27,500 nt of DNA from Theodoxus fluviatilis (GCA_034096865.1 JAWQFJ010001790.1:75634-103133), one strand, 5' to 3'. Shown: positions 1 to 9,093, counted from the stretch's first letter. Program-made: numbers and translations. Notes: generated by a model from the letters alone, not told the origin.

Positions 1-650
1 AACACGACAAGTCTTTCTTGATACACCACAATAAAACTGACTCTTGTGTGTGATACACCTACAGAGAAAACGTATGGGATTAGGACACGTAAACTTTGCT
101 GTACTATGGGACTGAGAGGTTCAAGACGAGAGAGAAACTGTAATGATGTACATAGGAGCGTTAACGCCCTGAAACTTTGTTTGCGAGGCATATCATGATA
201 ATCAGTCTAAATCAGCACCGCCAGAACTCCTCGGGGTGCATTAGATAGAGCATAAGGCAACGTGAGGACGTAATAATGTTCTTTCAAGTTCCACAAATCT
301 TCAGTGAGCAATAACAATACGAGTGCAATATGTTACAAGGTCGAGTGTTTGTCAAAACTACTCGTTATAATGATCAGACAGATCAAGCTTAACTGAAAAG
401 CAAGACTCGAGTGACAGCAGTATGTTGTTTCAGAAAATATATAAAAGGTTGTGCAGCGACAGCAGGAGAAAAAAAAGCAGGATGAGCAGGAGGAGGAAAA
501 CGAACGGATGCAGCGGCAGATGCAAGGAGGCGAATACGAGCAGTACAAATGAGAAGAAGATGAAGAAAATTTGAGAAAGCGTGGTGGATGGGCAGGAAAT
601 AGGGGGAATGTGGGGGCAAGAGCAGGAGGTGAAGTTAAGCAAGAGGATGT
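1..650. other. No gene recognised, left flank
   Basis: This stretch is AT-rich to mixed sequence without a convincing reading frame, RNA gene or repeat. The end nearest the microsatellite (about 460-650) becomes increasingly purine-rich and grades into the GAA tract. I see no promoter or splice pattern I would defend. Confidence 0.5.
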
Positions 651-651
651 A

Positions 652-927
652 GAAGAAGAAGAAGAAGACGAAGAAGAAGAAGAAGAAGAAGAAGAAGAAG
701 AAGAAGAAGAAGAAGAAGAAGAAGAAGAAGAAGAAGAAGAAGAAGAAGAAGAAGAAGAAGAAGAAGAAGAAGAAGAAGAAGAAGAAGAAGAAGAAGAAGA
801 AGAAGAAGAAGAAGAAGAAGAAGAAGAAGAAGAAGAAGAAGAAGAAGAAGAAGAAGAAGAAGAAGAAGAAGAAGAAGAAGAAGAAGAAGAAGAAGAAGAA
901 GAAGAAGAAGAAGAAGGAGAAGAAGAA
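652..927 (+). repeat. (GAA)n microsatellite
   Basis: About 88 near-perfect GAA units with one C interruption at 669 and a GGA interruption near the right end. The tract gives artificial poly-Glu (+) and poly-Ser (-) open frames, which should not be annotated as proteins. It is continuous with (GGA)n and (GA)n to the right. Long GAA tracts are known to form intramolecular triplexes; whether this one does is inference. Confidence 0.97.
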
Positions 928-1020
928 GGAGGAGGAGGAGGAGGAGGAGGAGGAGGAGGAGGAGGAGGAGGAGGAGGAGGAGGAGGAGGAGGAGGAGGAG
1001 GAGGAGGAGGAGGAGGAGAG
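928..1020 (+). repeat. (GGA)n microsatellite
   Basis: About 30 GGA units directly following the GAA block. They read as poly-Gly or poly-Pro in open frames that are not genes. The block is guanine-rich and could support G-quadruplex formation; that is inference. Confidence 0.96.
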
Positions 1021-1037
1021 GAAGAGAAAGGGAGGGA

Positions 1038-1039
<2 letters not shown>

Positions 1040-1095
<56 letters not shown>
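1040..1095 (+). repeat. (GA)n microsatellite at the 3' junction of LINE-A
   Basis: About 28 GA units. The block ends exactly where the TTGATTGATT tail of LINE-A (- strand) begins. A second (GA)n block of similar length sits at the other end of the element (4168-4231), so the element appears to lie inside one pre-existing GA tract. Confidence 0.95.
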
Positions 1096-1098
<3 letters not shown>

Positions 1099-1653
1099 AT
1101 TGATTTCTTTATTGAGGCCGACGACCCATCAAATAAACAAAGAAAGAAAACTGACATTGTATGTACATACTTAAAACCAAAACAGTAAAAAGGCATACTT
1201 CTTGTACCATTTAGCAAAACGAAAAGTGGATGACAGCGTCATCGTTACAAGTTTAAATGGCTGATTATAAACATCATAAGCCAAAGTGTATTTAGGTACA
1301 TCGTCTTTGTCATGCCCAGCCAGGGTATGGCTGAAATTCCATATTTTGAATAAGATACTTCATACGAATTACAAACTTGGTATTGGGTATACGGTGCCAA
1401 CTGTACAGATAACAGAAAAACATAAAATGTACGTTCTCTTACATGTTTTAAAATAAGCTTTGACCATGTTTCTTTCACACGACTCTTCTGTACTTTATCT
1501 ATGTTATGCCAACTCTGATGTAAGTAACAATCTTATGATTAAATTTTCATAGAATTCACAGCCGTTAAGAAATTGCACTCTCTATAACACATCTCATGCG
1601 AAACTACGAGAAAAAAGGGGGAAAAAAGTTTTAAAGTATGTGATCACACTAGA
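1096..1653 (-). other. LINE-A 3' untranslated region and tail
   Basis: This is the non-coding 3' part between the final stop and the GA junction. Near its end are a conserved block, GGGTCGTCGGCC (sense strand), an AATAAA polyadenylation signal and TCAATCAATC. The same block recurs at 21451-21534, which defines this as the element's 3' terminus and not host DNA. The small open frame at 1245-1478 (-) shows no family features. Confidence 0.75.
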
Positions 1654-4163
1654 TCATTTCAACTCTGCTTCATGTTCATCGCCCACACTTTCTCTACTAA
1701 GAGGCTGCTCTGGTTTTTCGAAGCGTAATTTGTATGCATAATATATGTACATTGCTACGTCACGCGTTTTACTTATGTTACATCCATCCATCAGTTTTGC
1801 CACACTTCCATTTCTAAATTTCTGCACATGCTTGAGGATATACTTTTTCTAAGGTCGTTGTACGTATTACAGTATAACAAAAAGTGACATTCATCCTCTG
1901 TTTCCCTACAAAAAGGACAGTCCCTCTCAGAGCTTTGGTCTGTACGTTTAACATTTGCCTTCAGAGCATTGTTCCCTATGCGGAAGCGTGCAAAGGCATC
2001 CCTCAACTTCTTAATGTCTTAAAAATTAAGGTAGTTTTCACATTCAAGCACTTGTTTGAAGGAACTGCACAAAATAAATCGATCACTATTCGCGATTTTT
2101 GAGTCGTCTCAGTTTTGAATGCTCGAATAAAGCCTTTATCATTTTGAGTCCCTCCATTCATCCATACGTACGTAAAACCATGTTTTGCTAAACACAGCTC
2201 GACTGATCTCGTCCAGTTAAACTTTTCTGTGACATTTTCTTTTAACATCATTAAATAGGTTTGCTTTGGCAGCCTGTCAATTGGCATTTTGCAGTCTCAG
2301 CCAAAGTTTCACTGCACGTATCATAGCGTTTATGTAAAGAGGGTATCTATCCAATTCACCGTGGCAGAGTGTGCTGGAAGATTTAACATCAACATTTAGG
2401 AATCGCTTACATGCAAACATGTGGGGCCTTTCTATGCTTTGTCTTCCTTGTACTCCCCACAGCTCCGAAGCATAGATCAAGGCAGGCTGCACTTGGGCAT
2501 CATACAGTCGAAAAAAGACGGTTGTGTTGAGAGTGTTAAGACTCCAAATTGTTTTCAGTAGCTGGACTGTTTTTATCTTGGCCTTCATCACGTGGATGTC
2601 AAGGGCGGAAGCTAGGGACAGTTTGGCCTTGAATGTAGAACCAAGGTATTTATATTGGTTAACTACCTTCAGTGTTGTACCTCCCAGATTCCATCTTTCG
2701 CCTCAAAATACCATAACTTTGGTTTTGTCAGTATTTACAGTAAGACCAAGTTCTGCAGACACACAGTACAAAGTATCTACTTGGCGTTGCAAGCCTGTTG
2801 GTGTGGTGGAGAGTAAAACAACGTCGTCTGCGAAAATAAGGGGAAAAATCTCAGTCAACCCAGGCAGTAGTTGCAAACCATATCGCCCGTGACGGCGGAT
2901 ATATTCTGCAATATATTCCATAAATAGGCAAAGAATTGTCGGGGACTCAATTGCCTCTTGTTTTACGCCAACAGGACGATAGAAAAAAATCGGACAAGGC
3001 ACCATTCCAACGTCCACATGCTTGGACATGTGTTTATACAGCTTTGAACATTCTAAGAAATTTTGTGGAAAGACCCAACTTTCCCAGAACCATCCAGAGG
3101 CAGTGCCTGTCAACGGAGTCAAAAGCCTTTCGGTAGTCAACAATCGCTGCGTACAGTTTACCTCGTCCGCTCCCATATACATGTTTGACAGCCATACAAT
3201 AGAGCTTAAACACGTGATCAACTGTTGACTGGTCTTTTTGGAACCCTGCCTGTTCAGTGCAAAATGTATTGTTTTCGTTTGCCCAGTCATCTAGACAAGT
3301 TGTCAGGACGGTCATAAATATCTTACAAACACTACACAATAAAGATATGCCTCTGTGATTAGCAGGATCTAGCCTGTCTCCTCTTTTGTGTACAGGCACA
3401 ATGACTTATTTATTCCAGCTCTTGGGAAAGCACTGCTTTTCGTAACGAATGTTAAACAGAAAAGTAAGGAATGGTAATACATAGTTATATGCCAGTTTTA
3501 AGTAGTCTCCTGGAACGTCATCAATTCCTGGAGCTCGTTTGTGACTTATGCGTGCTATAGCACATTTTACTTCCTCTGTTCTTATAGGAGAATCAAGTTC
3601 ATCATCCTGAATGTCTATGCACCCTTCATCTGTACACATTCTACTTCTGTTCTGGCTAAACAGGCTCTGGAAGTACCTTTTTCACAATTTTGAGTCAATT
3701 GGAGGGAGGTTTGGTCGCCTAGTCCTAACACGCTTCACCAGAGGCCAGAAGGGTGTAAAATTCTTACACAGGGCTTGACACGTCGTTTTCTTATAAAATC
3801 CTTTCTTTTCTCGTATGAGTTTCTTGTATTTATTTCTCAGATCTACATACTGATTATTATTATGTACTGAGCAGCTTTTCTTAATCTTTATCAACGCTTG
3901 TCTTGCATTTTGTTTGGCACACCGGCACTCAAGATCAAACCACTCAGGAGAACCCCTTCCTCTCTCTGGACCTGTAGATACGGCACGTAGCATACATTCA
4001 GCGTTAGAGATAAGTGTTTGAATAAAATCATGCAGAGCCATATCAACATCTCTGTCTATCGTCTGAGAAATTTGGTCAAGTCTGGTTTGAAATTCATCTC
4101 TCTGTTGATTTTGCTCTACTTCCGCAGCTTTCTTGCTATCCCAGATGAATTTAGTCACAGTTT

Positions 4164-4165
<2 letters not shown>
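1654..4165 (-). pseudogene. LINE-A ORF2-like reverse transcriptase pseudogene
   Basis: In sense order: the linker (4165-3685) contains SPEWFDLECRCAK and is rich in Lys/Arg. An in-frame stop lies at 3682-3684, and the frame then continues with KRYFQSLFSQ. The first RT block (3639-3407) contains RAPGIDDVPGDYLK, followed by a second in-frame stop. Next (3403-3035) come VPVHKRGDRLDPANHRGIS, QAGFQKDQSTVDH and DYRKAFDSVDR, then a third stop. A one-base gain in the A/T homopolymer at 2983-2989 shifts the frame into PVGVKQ and the catalytic FADDVVLLSTTPTGLQ (FADD at 2823-2834). A CGA-to-TGA-like stop follows KVMVF, after which YKYLGSTFKAKLS continues in frame. Frameshifts near 2285, 2025 and 1798 precede or follow the C-terminal ARFRIGNN and CPFC(x8)CHFLLYC motif (about 1869-1919). 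The last readable part is AMYIYYAYKLR, with a stop at 1654-1656. Confidence 0.88.

Positions 4166-4167
<2 letters not shown>

Positions 4168-4231
<64 letters not shown>
4168..4231 (+). repeat. (GA)n microsatellite at the 5' junction of LINE-A
   Basis: About 31 GA units that begin immediately beyond the truncated 5' end of LINE-A. The Arg-Glu and Ser-Leu repeats in the open frames here come from this tract. Confidence 0.95.
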
Positions 4232-4234
<3 letters not shown>

Positions 4235-4919
4235 TCAAGGAGCAGGATGAGAAGGAGCCAGAAAGAGATGTGGCAGGGGAAGATGCGGGAGCATATAGAG
4301 GGGGAGAACGTGGAAACAGGAAGAGCAGACAATTAAGGCAATGGAATAAATGCTGGAGGAGCATGGTAGCAGCAGTAGCACCACGGATGGGTGCAACACT
4401 AGCACCAGAAGAAGAGGTTCAGGTGTCAGAGAACATAAGTGGAAAATCGCAGGAACAAAAAGAAGTGAACCGCAGCGTCTCTATCTGGTTTCCCAGCGTT
4501 GTGTAGAACAACACCAAGGGCCCACACTTGTAAACGTCAGGGAAGGACGAGCACCTCTCCAATTCATGAATGCAGGTCCGCCATCTGGCAACCACATGAT
4601 CTCTTCCCAGACTCTTCAGTGCTGGGGAAACCTGCCCCTAGACTAACCCCTTCGACTCCCCAAGGACCTGCTGGGAAGCAGCACACGGAAAAGTTATGGA
4701 TGCTTCCCTAAACTGCCGGCGTATGTTTGCAGAACAACACAATCTAAGCCGACCACATCCTGCTCAGCATAGACAGAGAACAGCTCCTCTGTTCATCGCC
4801 ATTTCCGCCACGCTGATGACGACATGCTGCCAGCCTAAACAAAGTCGGATGACACAAGAGAGCTTTGGAAGACGAGAAATTGAGTCCAGGTGGTTTTGAT
4901 TGTGCGGCTAAATGGGGTA

Positions 4920-4920
<1 letters not shown>
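4232..4920. other. No gene recognised
   Basis: This 690-bp stretch between two GA tracts is purine-rich at its left side. Open frames of up to about 98 codons exist on both strands, but none shows a domain, signal peptide or repeat I recognise. Confidence 0.4.

Positions 4921-4922
<2 letters not shown>

Positions 4923-4995
<73 letters not shown>
4923..4995 (+). repeat. (GA)n microsatellite
   Basis: About 36 GA units, flanked by GTAC on both sides. No LINE tail is attached here, so it may represent an empty GA tract. Confidence 0.95.
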
Positions 4996-4998
<3 letters not shown>

Positions 4999-5218
4999 CA
5001 ATTTGTTCTTATGCTAATCTTTCCCAGCAATAGGATGCATTAGTAGTAAATCTGCGTTCTCACAGAACATTATCTATTTGTTTTTAAAACGTTCATGATC
5101 GCACTCATGGTTGATTGGATGATACTTTTTTTCATAAAGATGTGCTGTCTTTCCCGCACCCCTCTCCACGGACGAGTCCACTAGTGTGGCCCATTATCGG
5201 AAATCTTTCCGTAAATGT

Positions 5219-5250
5219 AATGGCCTATTAGTTTTTACAGGCTATGTAAA
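5219..5250 (+). repeat. Family A dispersed repeat, partial copy C
   Basis: The string ATGGCCTATTAG...CAGGCTATGTAAA matches the first 35 or so bases of the family A repeat, best seen at 6019-6182. It is cut off where the (GGAT)n array begins. Confidence 0.65.
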
Positions 5251-6010
5251 GATGGATGGATGGATGGATGGATGGATGGATGGATGGATGGATGGATGGA
5301 TGGATGGATGAATGGATGGATGCATAGATGGATGGATGGATGGATGGATGGATGAATGGATGGATGGATTGGTGGATGGATGGATCGATGGATGGATGGA
5401 TGGATCGATGGATGGGTGGATGGATGGTGGATGGATGGATGGATGGATTGATGGATCGATGGATGGGTGGATGGATGGGTGGATGGATGGATGGATGGAC
5501 GGACGGATGGATGGATGGATGGATGGATGGATGGATGGATGGATGGATGGATGGATGGATGGATGGATGGATGGATGGATGGATGGATGGACGGATGGAT
5601 GGATGGATGGGTGGATGGATGGGTGGATGGATGGATGGATCGATGGATGGGTGGATGGATGGGTGGATGGATGGATGGATGGATTGATGGTTGATGGATC
5701 GATGGATGGGTGGATGGATGGGTGGATGGGTGGATGGGTGGATGGATGGATGGATGGGTGGATGGATGGGTGGATGGATGGGTGGATGGATGGATGGGTG
5801 GATGGATGGATGGATGGATGGATGGATGGATGGATGGATGGATGGATGGATGGATGGATGGACGGATGGATGGATGGATGGACGGATGGGTGGATGGATG
5901 GATGGATGGGTGGATGGATGGGTGGATGGGTGGGTGAATGGATGGATGGATCGATGGATGGGTGGATGGATGGATGGGTGGATGGATGGGTGGGTGAATG
6001 GAGGGAGGGA
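5251..6010 (+). repeat. (GGAT)n array with higher-order structure
   Basis: About 190 tandem copies of a GGAT/GGGT tetranucleotide (MDGW in all open frames, not protein). Variant units (GATCGATGG, GATTGATGG, GGGTGG) recur in the same order near 5400-5480 and 5637-5725, so the array also grew by copying blocks of about 240 bp. It ends in a (GGGA) variant at about 6001-6016. Confidence 0.95.
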
Positions 6011-6018
6011 GGGAGAGA

Positions 6019-6182
6019 GTTTTACGGCCTATTAACCTGTTTAGGCTATGTAAGACTATTAAGCACGAAAATCACAAGAACAGTTTAGAGTAAGCGCAAA
6101 TCAAGTCAGATGTCTATATTTGCCTCTTACGAATCGCGTAGGTAGACACGGTGGGTCTATTCTCAACCTCAACCCACAGGGG
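6019..6182 (+). repeat. Family A dispersed repeat, copy A (most complete)
   Basis: Diagnostic blocks in order: GTTTTACGGCCTATTAACC, then TAGGCTATGTAAG, then AGAGTAAGCGCAA, then TTTGCCTCTTACGAATCGCG, then GGTGGGTCTATTCTCAACC, ending CAACCCACAGGG. The length is about 164 bp. No RNA polymerase III boxes or coding frame are obvious. It follows the GGAT array directly. Confidence 0.8.
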
Positions 6183-6186
6183 GCAG

Positions 6187-6340
6187 GGCAGGCTATGTAA
6201 GGCGATAAATCACGATGATCAGTAAAACCGGTTAGAATAAGAGCAAGTCAGATCTCCATTTCCTCAGTTATTCGCCTTTTTGCGAAACACAGAAAGAGAC
6301 GCGGGGGGGGTCAATCCTTACCCAGATCCTTCAGGGGACT
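6187..6340 (+). repeat. Family A dispersed repeat, copy B (diverged, 5' end missing)
   Basis: It restarts with CAGGCTATGTAAGGCGATAAA, head to tail behind copy A (offset 147 bp). It keeps GGTTAGAATAAGAGCAAGTC and a diverged GTCAATCCTTACCC near its end. Confidence 0.7.
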
Positions 6341-6670
6341 GCAGAATGAGCTGCTGCGAGGATTCGAAACCAAAACTCAAGGCTCGAAAAAAGACAACTT
6401 TCAGCCGCGGTCGGGAACGCCTGCACCACACACACTACACGTGCACCTACCAGCGCTCACACCCTGCAGCGTGCTTTTAGAGAACAGGTGTTGCAACTCA
6501 TCAATAAACAAAGCCAGGCGAGGTTGACGGGACACCTACTTGGTCTTCCACATCTGCTTCCTGGCGTGGCTGCAGCTGCCTGTGACTGATGAACGCAGGA
6601 ATGGAGTCAAGGCTTGCTTTAGAGGACCCCTGGCTTCTCATCTGCAGCTACTACCGTGTTTGCACGTGTT
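6341..6670. other. No gene recognised
   Basis: This stretch has no supported feature. A run of ACAC near 6428 and short open frames are not convincing. Confidence 0.4.
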
Positions 6671-6689
6671 GCGCCTAATCGCATCTACG

Positions 6690-6960
6690 TCCTTTGTGCC
6701 GCAATATACTCGACGAGATACTACTCAAGAGGCTATCTTAGACGCCCCCGCTGTAAAGTTCGTATTGTTTACGTGTATTGGCGCCTAGCCTGCTTCAATA
6801 AACTCAACGAAGCATTAGATAAGAGGTAATGTTAAAAGACCCCGCCATAAAGTTTGTGTTTCTTTCATGTATTCGAGTCCAGCGTGCTCCAAGAGACTCA
6901 ATGAAGCAGTAGTTAAGAGATGCTTTTAGAAGTCCCTGCTACAGAGTCTGTTATGGGTAC
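6690..6960 (+). repeat. 94-bp tandem repeat, three units
   Basis: Three consecutive units share ACTCRACGA, AAGAGG (positions 6727, 6821 and 6915, giving a period of 94) and CCCCGCTGTAAAGTT-like blocks. A fourth, weaker unit may precede them, because GTGTTTGCACGTGTTGCGCCTA near 6657 resembles the end of a unit. No coding sense is seen. Confidence 0.75.
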
Positions 6961-7213
6961 ATTCTCGATCTCCGCATCGTGCAGACGGAAGATAATATGC
7001 CACAATAGGGAGGAAGGCCATGCTATGTATGCGTGCGTGCACGTATGCAGATGCGAATATATTTGTGTGTGTGCCAACATGGGTGCATGTGTGTTTGTGT
7101 ATGTGTTTGTATTTGTGTATAAGCGCGCGCGAGCTCTTCCTCTTTCCTTCAGTTACAATTTAGTAAGAGTGTTCCAGCGCTTCGGAAGTGCTTCTAGTAC
7201 TTTTAGGAAAACA
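6961..7213. repeat. Degenerate (TG)n and flank
   Basis: From about 7030 to 7135 the sequence is a degenerate TG/TGTA-rich tract ending in a short GCGCGCGCGAG run. It may hold one end of the adjacent mariner element, but I could not see a clear terminal inverted repeat. Confidence 0.45.
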
Positions 7214-7994
7214 TTATTTTAGCTGAGTGCGCAGCCACTCATGCACCACCTACTGCATCTCTTCTTCCAGCCTAAAAGTCTTGTCTCCCGTCGCTTCCTT
7301 GAGCGGTCCTAAGATGTAATAATCACAGAGGGCGAGGTCTGGGGAGTATGGCGGATGTGGAACATTGTTAAACTGCATAACTTGGTTTGAACGGGCAGTA
7401 TGGGGCCGAGCATTTCATGTTGCAACAAAACACCTGTACTCAGGAGTCCACGTCGTTTGGACCTGATTGCAGACACTTTGTGAAACTGCAGAATATCAAG
7501 GACGATATGGTGTGCTAATCCATACTCATACGCAGACGTGTGGCTATTTCGTTCACTTTTGCGTGGCGATTTAGCTTCACGGTTGCTCCAACTGCTGCAG
7601 TGTGCTGTAGCGTCACCACTCGCTGTGCCCGACCTGGTCGCGGCGGGTCTGTTAAGCCCAACGTACACGAGGCAATTCCACACGCCACACACGGACTGAC
7701 AAAAATATCTCCCAATGGCAGAGCGCTACTGACGCTCTTGCTACACTATTGCCAGCCGTGATTGGCTGCCACAATGACGCTTGCAAGAACGCTAGGGTAG
7801 AATCGTCTTAACTGATCTCACACCGTTTCTGTGCTTCCTAGCCCACTCGTACACTTCATGCAGTGACAGACATGCATCACCATACTGAGCTTTTATTCGT
7901 TGGTGAAATTTGATGCGTTTCACCCTTCGCGATTCAAAACACGAATGAGAGAACGTTGTTCCTCATTGCCGCACGTTGCAAGTGGGGCAGCCAT
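7214..7994 (-). pseudogene. Mariner-type transposase pseudogene
   Basis: The sense strand starts MAAPLATCGNEEQRSLIRVL at 7994, as in mariner-family transposases. After a frameshift near 7922 it continues KRIKFHQRIKAQYGDACLSL and HEVYEWARKHRNGVRSV, the N-terminal DNA-binding part. An apparent insertion of roughly 150 bp interrupts it. RPGRAQRVVT, VNEIATRLR and AHHIVLDILQFHKVSA follow. The text then jumps to IRSKRRGLLSTGVLLQH, so the segment that would hold the first catalytic Asp (GDETW region) is deleted. A shifted frame gives NARPHTARSN and PHPPYSPDLALCDYYILGPL, covering the second and third catalytic positions of a DD34D enzyme. The end is VVHEWLRTQLK with stop at 7214-7216. Spacing and multiple lesions show it cannot encode an active enzyme. 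Confidence 0.9.
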
Positions 7995-8071
7995 TTGAAC
8001 ACAACTACTGCGCCGTAGTATGATGTTATTGCATTGTGCTGCCACTTAAAAGTGAAGGTAAAGGTGCTCTT

Positions 8072-8412
8072 TTTTATATTGCGACTTTTCCATCCACTGA
8101 TGGATGCTCAAACCGCACACAATTACCCCCTGGTCAGCGGGCTACCTCTTTGCATCATTCCAACACCATCTCATCTCCCTGGGGAGCATGTAACCGGGCT
8201 GTGAATGAACGCGCCTAAGTTATCTTTCACAATTTTCCAACTCAGCCTTCGCAGGTACCCGTTTTACTCCTGGGTGGGAAGAAGCATTGTGAGTAAAGCA
8301 CCTTGCACAAGGATGCAACTCTAGAGTCCGTGCAGTTTCGAACACAGCACCCCCTAGCCGCAAGCGACTGCAGGTTCAGCGCGCTAACCACTCGGCCACA
8401 GAGGCCCGCCGG
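8072..8412 (-). mobile_element. tRNA-derived SINE
   Basis: On the - strand a tRNA-like head (about 8412-8330) carries an A-box-like TGGCCGAGTGG (8388-8398), followed by TTAGCGCGCTGAA, and a B-box-like TGTTCGAAACT (about 8335-8345). The Ser/Leu-type GGCCGAG start suggests that tRNA origin. A body follows with GTGCAAGGTGCTTTACTCAC and CACCCAGGAGTAAAACGGG, then TACATGCTCCCCAGGGAG. The 3' end is ATCCATCAGTGGATGG followed by AAAAGTCGCAATATAAA, a diverged form of the GCGCTATATAAA end shared by many SINEs and their LINE partners. No clear target-site duplication was found. The open frame within it is not a protein. Confidence 0.82.
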
Positions 8413-8589
8413 TCGATCAGTTTCCAAACAAACAAGAAAGACTGTTGTCAACTGACAAAACAGTCGAGCGTTGTTATAAATTCTTATCGCACTTTTAAGG
8501 TCTACACTTGACTCACCCTCATACAGGAAACTGCAACAAGATCATTACAATGGATACATATGTCTTCAGGGTCTTTTGACGCATTCAAC

Positions 8590-8757
8590 TGGTACCCTGT
8601 TTTGGGGGTAAGAATAGACTCACCGCATCTCCCTACGCGATTCGAAAACGGTGAGTTACTATGAAAATCTATACTTGATCTTATCATCTCTAGTGATCTA
8701 ATCACGTGGCCAATGGTCTTGAATAGCATGCAAAACGCTAATACGGCCGTAAAACGT
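8590..8757 (-). repeat. Family A dispersed repeat, inverted copy G
   Basis: Reading the - strand: CGTTTTACGGCCGTATTAG, diverged middle, then TTCGAATCGCGTAGGGAGAT, then GCGGTGAGTCTATTCTTACC. The start of the element abuts an ATTAATTC repeat (8756-8777). It is head to head with copy E. Confidence 0.75.
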
Positions 8758-8825
8758 CATTAATTCATTAATTCATTGAAGTTTGAACTGGAGAAACAGC
8801 GATGCAATCAATGGTGGATGGATGG

Positions 8826-8992
8826 GGTGTTACAGCCTGTTAACCTTCGTAGACTATGTCAGGCCATTGATCACGAAAAAAACGAACTAGTTAGAATAAG
8901 GGCAAGTCACGTGACGATTTCCTTAGTCGTTCGCCTCTTAGAATCGCGTGGGAAGACACGGAGGATCAACTCTTACCCCCAAACCACAGAGG
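8826..8992 (+). repeat. Family A dispersed repeat, copy E
   Basis: It starts after GGTGGATGGATGG with GTGTTACAGCCTGTTAACC and continues with GACTATGTCAGGCCATTGAT, GTTAGAATAAGGGCAAGTCA and CGCCTCTTAGAATCGCGTGG. It ends CTCTTACCCCCAAACCACAG. Copy D1 follows head to tail. Confidence 0.78.
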
Positions 8993-9003
8993 TTGATGGA
9001 GTG

Positions 9004-9066
9004 AGTTTTACGGCGAATCAGCCTTTGTAGGCTATGTAAGGCCATTGAGCAAGAAAACCACCAGAA
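9004..9066 (+). repeat. Family A dispersed repeat, partial copy D1
   Basis: GAGTTTTACGGCGAATCAGC is followed by TAGGCTATGTAAGGCCATTG. The copy breaks off at CACCAGAA, which passes into a short (GAAT)n stretch (9065-9092). Confidence 0.72.
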
Positions 9067-9093
9067 TGAATGAATGAGTGAAAGAATGAATAT

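Larger units (their letters stand above)
1096..4167 (-). mobile_element. LINE-A: 5'-truncated, decayed non-LTR retrotransposon
   Basis: Reading the - strand from 4167 to 1096 gives the end of the endonuclease-RT linker, the reverse transcriptase, a C-terminal Cys/His motif, a 3' untranslated part, an AATAAA signal (1108-1113) and a short (TCAA)-type tail. The endonuclease half is missing, as in a 5'-truncated insertion. Both ends abut (GA)n. The overall type (RT with FADD, then a CPFC...HFLLYC motif) is common in invertebrate LINEs. I cannot assign a clade with certainty. The copy carries several stops and frameshifts and is not functional. Confidence 0.9.

Noticed and set aside
333..1217. 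Open frames of 294 codons (-) and 205 codons (+) through the GAA/GGA block
   Set aside because: They are poly-Ser/Pro and poly-Glu/Gly translations of microsatellites with no other protein features.
4018..4506. 162-codon + frame with Arg-Glu repeats
   Set aside because: It crosses the (GA)n tract and the antisense of LINE-A; no domain.
5312..6088. 258-codon MDGW repeat frame
   Set aside because: All three frames stay open because the unit is a tetranucleotide; this is (GGAT)n.
8330..8412. A functional tRNA gene on the - strand
   Set aside because: A and B box likeness is good, but the arms do not pair as a full cloverleaf and a SINE body follows directly.
8242..8451. 69-codon - frame starting MTTVFLVCLE
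   Set aside because: It overlaps the SINE and translates the tRNA-like head.
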